Origin: Colius striatus
Taxonomy: Eukaryota; Chordata; Aves; Coliiformes; Coliidae
Direction of reading: 5' to 3'
Length of the DNA: 64,000 bases
NCBI RefSeq assembly: GCF_028858725.1
Contig: NC_084776.1
Location: 1,426,001-1,490,000, forward strand
Positions 36,401-48,400 of this stretch are shown in pieces. Position 1 is the first letter of the stretch; each line of letters begins with the position of its first letter. Made by a program: the position numbers and the translations under genes. The notes under the pieces are model-generated. The model made no database searches, was not told the origin of the DNA, and was given only the letters and a program-made list of their open reading frames with translations.

Positions 36401-39400
36401 TCCCCCAGTGTAGCCTCATCACCCTCCCAGCATCCCCCTGGCATAGCCTCATCATCCCCCCAACATCCCCCCAGTGTAGCCTCATCACCCCCTCAGCATC
36501 CCTCCAACATCCCTCTGGCATTCCTCCAGTGTAGCCTCATCACCCCCTCCCCCAGCATCCCCTCAGTGACCCCTGGCATCCCCCCAGCATCCCCCCAGTG
36601 TAGCCTCATCACCCCCCCAGCATCCCCGTGGCATAGCCTCATCATGCCCCCAGCATTCCCACACTGTAACCTCATCACCCCCCCCCCAGAATCCTCCCAA
36701 TATCCCTCTGGCATTCCCCTAGTGCAGCCTCAGCATCCCCCCGGCATCCCCCCACCATCCCCCCAACATCCTCTCAAATCCTTTCAGCATCCCCCCAGCC
36801 ATGTCCCCAGCATCCCCCAGCCATGTCCTCAGCATCCCCCAGCATCCTCTCAGCACCCCCCCAGTGTTATCCCCCTTATCCCCCAGCCCCCCCCAGCATC
36901 TGGGCGCTGCCTTTCCCTCAGCTCCCGCCGTCCTTGCATAAGGATGTTGAACACGTCTCGAGCGCATCGTGCTAAACCCCAGAGACGTTCTGGGAGACTG
37001 ATGGCTCTGGCTGTCATCAGGGGAAATATGATTCTGGGGTTTTTTTAGGGGGGGAAAAAACCTCCCCACCCAGAAGAGTGAGGAGTGAGATGGGCACAGC
37101 ACGTGCCAGAGCCGGGCATGGCACACGTGTGCGTGCCAGGCGTCCCGTGGGGCAGCGCAGGGCTGGGAGCTGGCAGCCTGCAGCCTGCAGGGATTGAATT
37201 TGTAACCCACGTTATGCAGGAGTTGAACTGGTCTCCTGTCTATTTGCAAAGCAGGATTGAGCAGATAAAACTCCTTTATCTCGTATTTAATGGTAGGAGG
37301 GGGAAAATAAATAATATTGCCTGTTCTCCAAAGCGTTTTGTGCTCCTGGCAGATGAGATTGTGCCACAGAAAGTACCCTGTCCTGTTAATCTGATGGGCT
37401 GTGGTGGGCACAGGGGGCGCCTGGCACCAGGAGCCAAGACAAGCCCCTGCCTGAGGAGGGGTGGGAGGAAGGCTGAGGGTCCTGCCCGTCCCATGGGGGT
37501 ACCCCGGGGCTGATGTGGGTGCTGGGTGGGGGAAAGGGGGGGTTGCAGCTCGCTGTGCCACTGTCCCCATCGGGTTGGCATCGCTGCCATGTGGTCCCTG
37601 CAGAGCCATCACGCTGGAGAACACCCTGGTCATCCTCTCCACGGTGGCCCCGGACGCTGGGCGTTACTATGTGCAGGCTGTGAACGACAAGAACGGGGAC
37701 AACAAGACGAGCCAGCCCATCACCCTGAGCGTGGCCAGTGAGTGCAGGGGAGAGGGGAGCTTTGTCTCTGTCCCCTCGGTGCCCCCTGGCTCACCCCCAA
37801 CTTCAATTTGCAGTAAATCTCTTTGGAGGCTCCGGCTTCTGCTGAATCATCACTTCAGCTGCCTCAATGTTTATTTAAGCACTTTGGGCTGTGTTAATTG
37901 GACTTCCAGCCTCACTGCCAGGGCTGGACCCAGCCCCCCTTGCCCTGGTCCTGCCCACCCTGCCCCAGATCAGGCCCTGCCAGGGACACACACACACATT
38001 CCCCCTCGTAGCCCTGTTCCTCGGGTCCCCTTGGACCCTGCAGACCCCTGCCCATCCCTGGGAAGATGCCCTAAAGTGGCATCAGCGCCGTGGGTAATCT
38101 CCCTGCATCTCCCCTCCTGCTGCTCTGTGGGGGGGTTGATCCCTTTCAGCTCTGCCCATGCCCCCATCCCCTCCTGCCCCCGTGTGTCACGGTGCCCTGG
38201 GGCTGTAACCAACCCGCAGCCCGTGGTTATGGATTCAGCTCTATCAGCAGCTTTCCAGCCGCTCGCGTTTTTACAGCGCCTACATGAGGGGTTTTTATTG
38301 TTGCAATCATTTTGCTTTATATACTCCCCTTCTCCCTCCTCCCTGGCAGCGGGGGCTGGCAGCCAGGCTGGTGCTGTGGGGTGCTTAGCAGGCGGCTCAA
38401 GGGGAGCTGTGAAGGCAGCCTGATGCCAAGGTGATGGGCTAGACCTGCCTGTCCTTCCCAGGGGAGAGCAGAGCCCATGGCCCTCGGTTCCCCACCACAT
38501 TTGTCTCCTCCAGACAGAGTGGGCATAGGATTTTGGGTGCTTCAGCAGCCTTGTTGAGGGCTGGGGCACCTCAGGGGTGAACAAGGGTGCTGATGGCTGT
38601 GTCTGTGGTCTTCTCCTCAGATGTGGGTGGCCCAGCTGATCCCATCGCACCCACCATCATTGTCCCACCCAGGAACACCAGCGTGGTGGCTGGGACCTCG
38701 GAGGTGACCATGGAGTGTGTGGCCAATGCCAGGCAAGTAGTGGGATGGGGGATCTCCTGCCCACTGGCATCACCTGGCCCCAGGGATGGGTACCCCCAGC
38801 TCCCTTCCCACCACAGCTCCTGGTGGGATGGAGGGAGGTGGAGGGCTCAGTGGGGGCTGAGGCTGACTCTTGATGTGCTCCTGACCCCCCCAGGCCGCTG
38901 ATCAAACTGCACATTGTCTGGAAGAAGGATGGGGTGCCCCTCTCCAGTGGCATCAGTGACTACAGCCGCCGGCTCACCATCCTCAACCCCGCGCTGAGCG
39001 ACAGCGGCTACTACGAGTGCGAGGCTGTGCTGCGCAGCAGCAGCGTTCCTGCCGTGGCCCAGGGCGCCTACCTGGCTGTCCTGGGTGAGAAACTGTCCCT
39101 GGGGCAGCCCAGGCCCTGTGTACAATCCTAGAATCAGAGAATGGTTTCGGTTGGAAAAGCTGCTGCAGTCCCAGCCCTGCCCTCACCCTGCCCAGCCCAG
39201 CACAGCCCTCAGCACCTCAGCTCCAGGGCTTTGGGATCCCTCCAGGGCTGGGCACTCCCCCAGCTCCCTGGGCAGCCTGGCACAGGGGCTGACACCCCTC
39301 TCAGGGAAACAGTTCTGCCTCAGCTCCAACCTCACCCTCCCCTGGGGCAACTTGAGTCTGTTTCCCCTTGTCCTAAATGAGTTGGGACAGTCCCAGCCCC

Positions 39401-42400
39401 AGAGCTGAGATGGGAAGCGACAGGCAGGGGTCAGTGGGGGATGTTTTGTCAGCTCTCACTCAGCCCCCTGCCCATCACTGGGATTCCCTCTGCAGAGCCA
39501 CCACAGTTTGTCAGGGAGCCGGAGAGGCACATCACGGCTGAGATGGAGAAGGTGGTGACCATCCCCTGCCAAGCCAGAGGTGAGCTGCTCCCCAGCCGCC
39601 CTCCCTGTGCCTCCGCAGCCCCGCGGTGCCTGACGTGGCCCTGGCCCCTTGCAGGTGTGCCCTCCCCTGACATGGCCTGGTACAAGGACGCTGCCCTCAT
39701 CCAGCCAGAGTCGCTGTCCCGCTTCCAGCTGCTGGCTGACGGCAGCCTGCAGATCACTGGGCTGCTCCCCGACGACACCGGCATGTTCCAGTGCTTCGCC
39801 CGCAACGCGGCTGGCGAGGTGCAGACCACCACGTACCTGGCTGTGACCAGTAGGTGCCAGTCCCCACCCTCTGTTCCTGCAAGCCTGGGGTGCTCTGCCT
39901 GGGCAGCTGGTGGGATGTGCCTGGAGACCCCCTGGATGGGTTCCTCGGGGACCCCAGGGAACCCTTCTGTGGGGATGAGACCCCCCCCCCCCCCCACCAT
40001 GCACCCAGGAGCGGGTCAGCTCCAGGCTGGGCACCAAGAAGGGCTTTCAGGGGGGGTTGTGTGTCTGTCCACCCCACAGGCATCGCCCCCAACATCACCA
40101 GGGGTCCCCAGGACAGCACAGTGATTGACGGCATGTCCGTCATCCTCAACTGCGAGACCTCGGGGGCTCCGCGCCCGGCCATCACCTGGCAGAAGGGTAA
40201 AGGGGCCGGGGGGCTTGGCCTCAGGCCATCCTCTCCTTACTCCCTGGCTGCCAGGCTCTGTAGCCACCAGGCTTGGCTGGTAGCCGGGGTCCTGGGGGCT
40301 GACGGGGCTGCCGGTGTCCCGCAGGGGAGCGTGTCCTGGCCAGCGGCTCGGTGCAGCTGCCGCGCTTCACGCTGCTGGAGTCGGGCAGCCTGCTGCTCAG
40401 CCCCGCGCTGCTCGCCGACGCCGGCACCTACGTCTGCCTGGCCACCAACTCCCGCGGCGTGGACGAGGCCTCGGCCGACCTGGTTGTGTGGGGTAAGGCC
40501 CCCGTGGCCCCCGGCTCTGCGGTGACGCCACCAGTGCCCCCTGCTCCATGGGCGGCGGGTGCTGCTCTCCCCACGCCGCGCCTGGTGCGGGATGGAGCTC
40601 CCTGGGGGATGCCAGAGACGGGCTCCGGTGTGGTTTGGGTGGGTGTGGGCTGGGGTTGTGCCCTCTGGGCAGTGCTGGTGGCTCACCCCGTGCCCCCGCA
40701 GCCAGGACACGCATCACCGACCCGCCGCGGGACCAGAGCGTCATCAAGGGCACCAAGGCTGTCATGAGCTGTGGGGTCACCCACGACCCCAGCGTGGATG
40801 TCAGGTAGGTGCCATGAGGCTGAGGGGTCCAGGCACCCCCAGGGTGCCTGCGTGGGGAGGGAGGGAGCAGGAGGGATGGTGGGTGCTTCCATCCTCAGCC
40901 CCACGCTGGTGGCCCTGCAGTGCCACCTGGTGCCCTGTGCACTGGGAGCTCAGCACACTGGTGGGACCTCTGGTCTCTTTGTGGGGGGCTGAAGGACACC
41001 AACACTCCTGGGTTCCCCTCTGCCCTGGCACAGGTACGTCTGGGAGAAGGATGGGGTGGCACTGAGCCCTGAGAGCAGCCCACGGGTGCGCCTGGACGAG
41101 GGGGGCACCCTCCACATCTCCCAGACCTGGTCGGGCGACATTGGCACCTACACCTGCAAGGTGATCTCAGCTGGGGGCAACGACTCACGCAGTGCCCACC
41201 TCCGTGTCCGGTGAGACCCCTCCCGTCCCTGCCAGCGCCCCACACCCTGGGCTGTGCTCCTTCCCTAACTGCCCCCTCTCTAACCCCCTCGTCCAGGCAG
41301 CTCCCCCACGCCCCCGAGAGCCCCACAGCCACCCTCAGCCCCCTGGAGAAACGGGCCATCAACCTCACCTGGGCCAAGCCCTTCGATGGCAACAGCCCCC
41401 TGCTCCGCTACGTCGTGGAGGTCTCTGAGAACAGTAAGAGGCTGCTCCCCCCTCCCTGGCACTGGCCACTGACTGGCCCCTGGCATCAGCTGGGGGCAGT
41501 GGGCAAGGGATGCCGCAGGGAGTTTGGGGGCTGTGGGAATCCTTAGCTGGGCAGGAGACCGCGGTGTCCCACAGGTTGGGTCCTTCACCCCTGCAGACGC
41601 GCCCTGGACCGTGCTGCTGCCCAGCGTGGAGCCCGAGGCCACGTCGGTGGCCGTGCGGGGCTTAGTCCCCGCTCGCTCCTACCAGTTCCGCCTCTGCGCC
41701 GTGAACGACGTGGGCAGGGGACAGTTCAGCAAGGACACGGAGCGGTAAGCCACGGCTGGGGGTCCTGGGGAGGGTCAGCAGCCCTGGGTGCTCACCCCTG
41801 CCTCATCCCTGCAGGGTGTCCCTGCCCGAGGAGCCCCCCTCTGCACCCCCCCAGAACGTCATTGCCAGCGGCCGCACCAACCAGTCCATCATGATCCAGT
41901 GGCAGCCGCCCCCCGAGAGCCACCAGAACGGGGTCCTCAAGGGCTACATCATCCGGTAGGGACCGTTGTGGGAACAAGGGCATCCCACCCTGGCATCCCA
42001 GAGTGCTGGTGGGGACACTGGCAGCTCTGACTGCGCCTGGTGCCCAGGTACTGCCTGGCTGGATTGCCCGTGGGCTACCAGTTCAAGAACATCACCAACG
42101 CTGACGTCAACAACCTGCTGCTGGAGGATCTTATCATCTGGACCAACTATGAGATTGAGGTGGCAGCGTACAACAGCGCTGGCCTGGGGGTGTACAGCAT
42201 GAAGGTGACGGAGTGGACGCTGCAGGGAGGTAGGTAGGGGGCGGACAGGGATGGGCACAGGCTCAGCATCCGTCCTGATGGCAGCAAGCTGTGCCACGGG
42301 GGTGATGGGCGGCAGGAGGATGGATGTGGGGGGTCCCATGGGGTCTTGCAGAGCCAGGGCAGGGCTGGCTCTGGGTGCCTGGCACCTCCCTGCTGCGGGG

Positions 42401-45400
42401 ACCCACGTTCCCAGGGTGTGGGGATGGAGGGCACCTCGCTGGAGCCGCTGCCAGCCATCCCTTCATCCTGACAGTCCCTACGGTGCCCCCGGGGAACGTG
42501 CAGACCGAGGCCACCAACTCCACCACCATCCGCTTCACCTGGAACCCCCCCAGCCCCCAGTTTGTCAATGGCATCAACCAGGGGTACAAGGTGAGGGGGG
42601 ATTCCCGTGGGGGCTCCCCAAAACCAGGGCAGCCAGGGAGGGGGGGAAACTCTGCGGCTGACCTTCACAGACTGGCTCAACCTCTCCTCACCCAAAGCCC
42701 AGGTCTGAGATGAGTTCTGGCCTGACTTGCCTGGGCTCGGAGTCTCCCGTGCTCTGTAATTAATTCCAAATTGCAATTAATTCAAATTTACATTCATTCC
42801 ATTGAATTAAAACATTAAACTTGTTTCTTAATCCACTCAAAAAAGAAGTTGAGGGGTTTAATTGCGGCTGGATGAGATAACCAGAGCGAGGGGGGGTGTT
42901 CAGCCTTATTAAACGCCACTTAGTATTTTTGATTAGTATATTTTAGGGCCTAATTAGTGTGTAATTAACTTGCTATAGGCTATCTTGCACAATACCAATT
43001 AAATGCCCAAACATCCCCTCCTAAACTCACCGTTATCAATGGGAGTTAATCACAGAATGGGTAAACACACCCCCCCTGCAAGGCAGCCAGCACCCTTAAT
43101 TGATGCTTCATCACCTCTTAATGAGCAAGAGGAGGTGAGCAGAGGGTGGTGCTGGTGGTACCCGGGTATGGAGGGGACGCTGGTACCCAACAGCCTCACC
43201 CCAGCACCTTCCCCTCCCCGCAGCTCATCGCCTGGGAGCCGGAGCACGAGGAGGAGGCGACGGTGGTGACAGTGCGACCCAACTTCCAGGACAGTGTCCA
43301 CGTGGGCTACGTGGCCGGGCTGAGGAAGTTCACCGAGTACCTGACGTCGGTGCTGTGCTTCACCACGCCGGGGGACGGCCCCCGCAGCCCCCCCCAGCTG
43401 GTGCGAACCCACGAGGACGGTACGGGGCGGCTCCGCGGTCCTCTGGCGCAACCCGGGGAGGGGGGAGCTGCCCTGACACGGGGACGGGGGGGTTTGGTCC
43501 CATCGCTGCTGGGGATGTGGAAAGGGGGTGCTGCCAGGCCTGGGGAGCTCCATCCAAGGGGAGCCACCCGCTGTGCTCACCCCTTGCGGGGATCCCGTGG
43601 GTGCTGGGGGCTCCTGGCCCTGGGCGTGTGGCTGCGTGCTGAGCCAGGGCTGTCTTTGGGCAGTGCCTGGCGCCGTGGGACATCTCAGCTTCAGCGACAT
43701 CCTGGACACATCCCTGAAGGTCAGTTGGCAGGAGCCACTGGAGAAGAACGGCATCCTGACGGGTAAGGGAGCACCAGCGGGTGCCTGGCTCCTGCCTCGG
43801 GCCCCTTCCTGCCCCACAGCATCTTCCAGCAGTCCCCTTCCTGCCCCAGTGCATCTCCCAGCAGTCCCTTTCCCACTTTGTAGCATTTCCTGTCCTGCAG
43901 CATCTCCCCCTCATTCCCTTCCCAGCCCATAGCATCTCCCACCTCACAGCATTTCCTTCTGGTCTCCTTCCCACTCTGCAGCATCTCCTGTCCAGCCGTA
44001 TCTCCCACTCCACAGCATCTCCCACTGGTCCCCTTCCCACACCACAGCATCTCCTGCCCCACAGCATCTCCCCCTGATCCCCCTGTCCCCCTGCAGCATC
44101 TCCCCCTGGTTCCCTCACCACCCTGCAGCATCTCCCCCCGGTTCCCTCACCACCCTGCAGCATCTCCCCCCATGCCCTCAGCCCCTTGGGGTGGATGCTG
44201 ACGGGGGTTGATGACCCAGGGGTACGTTTCAGGGTACCGGATCTCGTGGGAGGAGTACAACCGCACCAACACCCGCGTCACCCACTACCTGCCCAACGTC
44301 ACCCTGGAGTACCGCGTCACCGGCCTCACCGCCCTCACCACCTACACCATCGAGGTGGCTGCCATGACCTCCAAGGGCCAGGGTCAGCTCTCCTCCTCCA
44401 CCATCTCCTCGGGGGTGCCACCAGGTGAGTGTGGCTGCACGGGGATGCTTGGGGTGGGGGGCTATGGGTGAGCAGTTGATGCCACCCACCCATTGCTCTT
44501 CCTGCAGAGCTCCCTGGTGCTCCCACCAACCTGGGCATCTCCAACATCGGCCCTCGCTCCGTCACCCTCCAGTTTCGCCCAGGATACGATGGCAAAACGT
44601 CCATCTCGCGCTGGCAGGTGGAGGCACAGGTATGGGGGGGCTGGGGTTGGTGGGTGAAGGGGTGATGGGGGGCAGCTCACCCCACTCCCATCCCACAGGC
44701 GGGCCAGAGCGGTGAGGCAGAGGAGTGGGTGCTCATCCACCAGCTGGCTAACGAGCCCGATGCCCGCTCCATGGAGGTGCCTCACCTGAAGCCTTACACC
44801 TACTACAGGTGAGTGACCAGGACGATGCCCCGGCCAGGGTGGTGTGTCCCCCAGAGTCCCCCTCTCCCCTCCCACCCTGACCATCCCCCTTCCCCTCTCA
44901 GTTTCCGCATGCGGCAAGTGAACATTGTGGGCACCAGCCCCCCCAGCCTGCCCTCCCGCAGGATCCAGACCCTGCAAGCCCCCCCAGACATGGCACCCGC
45001 CAACGTCACCCTGAGGACGGCCAGCGAGACCAGCCTGTGGCTGCGCTGGATGGTGAGCGGGCACACGTGGCTCTGGGGGAGGCACGAGGATGGGGGTGGG
45101 AGCTGGGCTGGAGCTGGGGCGGCTCTGTGGGACAGGAGGAGTGACAGTGCCCGTCTGTGCCGGCTGGGAGCAGCCCCTCCTGGAGCAGGAGTACAACGGG
45201 AACCCCGACTCGGTGGGCTACAGGCTGCGGTGCGTGCGCTCGGACGGGCGAGGGCAGGCGGCGCTGCAGCTCATCCGCGACCGCGTGCAGCGGGACTTCA
45301 CCATCGAGGACCTGGAGGAGTGGACGGAGTACCGGGTGCAGCTCCAGGCCTTCAACGCCATCGGCTCGGGGCCGTGGAGCCCCTCGGTGCTGGGACGCAC

Positions 45401-48400
45401 CCGGGAGTCAGGTACCGCAGCTCATGCCACGGGGCTGAGCACCCACCCACCCATGGCTGGCTGAGGCCGCTGACCCCCCTCTGCTCTCATTCCCCCTCCA
45501 GTGCCTTCCTCCGGCCCCAGCAACGTGTCGGCGCTGGCCACGGCCCCCAGCAGCATCCTGGTGCGGTGGAGCGACATCCCCGAGGCAGACTGCAACGGCC
45601 TCATCCTGGGATACAAGGTGAGCTCCCACAGTAGCCCCGGTGCTGTGACTTGGCTGGTCTGCAGCCCTGCCTGTGCCCTGCCTGCAACCTTGTCTGTGCC
45701 CTGACTGTGCCCTGCCCTCCTGCCTACAGCCCTACCCATGCCCTGCCTGTGCCCTGCCTGTGCCTCCTCACCCACAGAGCTGGGAAGCACAAGGGGCTTT
45801 CCATGGAGGCAGCCCAGGCTGCCCAGGGAGGATGTGGAGGCTCCTTCTCAGGAGGTTTCCAACCCCACCTGGACACGTTCCTGTGCCCCCTGAGCCAAGG
45901 GAACCTGCTTGAGCAGGGGCTGGGGCTGCAGCAGCTCTGCAGGGCCCTTCCAGCCCCCAGCATTCAGGGATTCTATGAGTCTGTGCTCTGTGCCAGCCCT
46001 GGCCATGCTGCTCCAGCTGTGGCACATGGGATCTGTTGGTTGCAGGTGATGTACAAGGAGAAGGACTCGGATGCTCCTGCCCAGTTCTGGCTGGCAGAGG
46101 GCAATGCCTCCCGCAGTGCCCAGCTGACCGGGCTGGGCAAGTACACGCTGTACGAGCTCCGTGTGCTGGCCTTCACCAGGATGGGGGATGGTGTGCCCAG
46201 CCAGCCCCCTGTGCTCGAGCGCACGCTGGATGACGGTGGGTCACAGCACCTGGCTGGGCAGAGAGACCCCAATGGGCTGGAAGGGAGGGTCCCATGGGAG
46301 CTTAAAGCCTTTTCATCCCATCCCAGTTCCCTGGGGCCATCTCTCCTTCCCTGCCCAGGACTCTCAGGGCTTCCATTCCCAAGGGCTGGCAGTTGGCACT
46401 TTGCATGCTCTTGTGCACCCCCTTGTGAACCCCCTGTCTCTCCTCTCCAGTGCCTGGGCCCCCCGTGGGGATCCTGTTTCCCGAAGTGAGGACCACCTTG
46501 GTGCGGCTCATCTGGCAGCCGCCCGCAGCACCCAACGGCATCATCCTGGGTAGGTGGGGAGCCATGAGCCACGCCGGCTGTGCCACTCCAGGGGGCTCTG
46601 CAGAGGGGTGCTGAGGGCTTGTGGGGCAGGGAGCAGCTCCCTGAGATCCCCATGCATCTCCAAGCCTGTTGCCCCCAGGGCTTGAGGTTTCTCCACTCAG
46701 CTGTGCTGGATCCCTGGCTGCATGTGGGAGTCAAATCCCCTCCTTGCTGGCCCCAGGTGTGGGCAGGGATGGAGAAGGGAGACATGCACAGGAGAACCAG
46801 AATGGTGCCCTCTCCTCCAGCCTCCCCATGGCTGTCTCTTCCCTGCAGCGTACCAGGTCACCCACTGCCTCAACACCAGCGCTGTGGCCACGGCAGCTGC
46901 CGTGGAGGTGCTGGAGCCCAGTGCCCGGCAGTACACGGCCACGGGGCTGCAGCCTGAGGCCACTTACCTGTTCCGTGTCGCGGCGCAGACCCGCAAGGGC
47001 TGGGGGGAGGCGGCCGAAGCGCTCGTGGTGACCACGGAGAAGAGAGGTAACGGGGGTGGGGGAGGCTCCAGCCCACAGCAAGGGGCTGCATGTGCCCATG
47101 GTGTGCCAGTGGTATGCACGTGGTGTGCCCATGGTGAGCCTGTGGTGAGCCCGTGGTATGCACATGGTGTTCCCATGGTGAGCCTGTGGTGAGCCCATGG
47201 TACGTACATGGTGTGCCCATGGTGAGTCCATGGTGTGCCCGTGGTATGCCCATGGTGAGTCCGTGGTGAGCCTGTGGTGTACCAGTGGTATGCCCATGGT
47301 GTGCCCGTGGTGAGCCTGTGGTGTGCCAGTGGTGAGCCCATGGTGAGCCTGTGGTACATACATGGTGTGCCAATGGTATGCACATGGTGTGCCTACGGTG
47401 TGCAAGTGGTATGCACATGATGTGCCCATGGTAAGCCTGTGGTGTGCCCATGATGTGCCTGTGGTATGCTCATGGTGAGCCCGTGGTGTGCCCACGGTGC
47501 TCCCAGCCCCTCGCCCCTCTCCCAGACCGCCCGCAGCCCCCCGGGAAGCCGCTGGCCCGGCAGGAGGAGGTGCGAGCCCGCAGCGTGCTGCTGTCCTGGG
47601 AGCCAGGCAGCGACGGGCTGTCCCCCGTGCGCTACTACACGGTGCAGAGCCGCGAGCTGCCCGACGGCCAGTGGGCACCGCACTCTGCCTCTGCCAGCCA
47701 CAACGCCACCGCCTTCGTCGTGGACAGGTGAGGCACGAGATGGCCCTCGCTGCACAGGTGTGATGGGGAGCGGGGGGGATGATGGGCTGTGCTGTGGGAA
47801 GTTGTCCCGTGCCTCCATTTCCCCATTGCTCCTTACTGCAAGAAAGACACTGAGGGGCTGGAGCACGTCCAGAGCTGGGGAAGGGGCTGGAGCACAAGGG
47901 TGCTGGGGAGGGGCTGAGGGAATGGGGGTGTTGAGCCTGGAGAAGAGGAGGCTGAGGGGAGACAGGAGCCCTCTCTGCAGCTCCCTGACAGGAGACTGTG
48001 GCTGGAAGGGGGTTGTTCTCTGCTCCCAAGGAACAAGAGGAAACAGACTCAAGTTGCCCCAGGGGAGGTTGAGATTGGAGCTGAGGCAGAACTGTTTCCC
48101 TGAGAGGGGTGTCAGCCCCTGTGCCAGGCTGCCCAGGGAGCTGGGGGAGTGCCCAGCCCTGGAGCTGAGGTGCTGAGGGCTGTGGGTCAGTGGTGGCTGT
48201 GGCAGGGTGAGGGGAGGGCTGGGACTGCAGCAGCTTCAGGGGCTTTTCCAGCTGAAATGGTTCTGTGATTCTATGATCTGCTGAGAAGTGCTTGCACTAA
48301 GGTTGGGAAGCACTGGCCAATGTGGCCTGTGGGAGGGAGGGTGGCTCATCCTCACCCTCACTCTGCTCCATCCAGGCTGAAGCCTTTCACCTCCTACAAA

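Noticed and set aside
36719-37642. 307-codon open frame on the - strand
   Set aside because: Part of it is the G-rich complement of the intron 4 repeat, and the rest is antisense to intron 4. No recognisable protein.
37461-38423. 320-codon open frame on the + strand
   Set aside because: It reads through exon 5 of SDK2 into intron 5. Only the part at 37604-37737 is coding.
46731-48029. 432-codon open frame on the - strand
   Set aside because: It is produced by the 11-base minisatellite in SDK2 intron 29, which lacks stops on that strand. The peptide is a His/Thr/Gly-rich repeat, and it runs antisense through real SDK2 exons.
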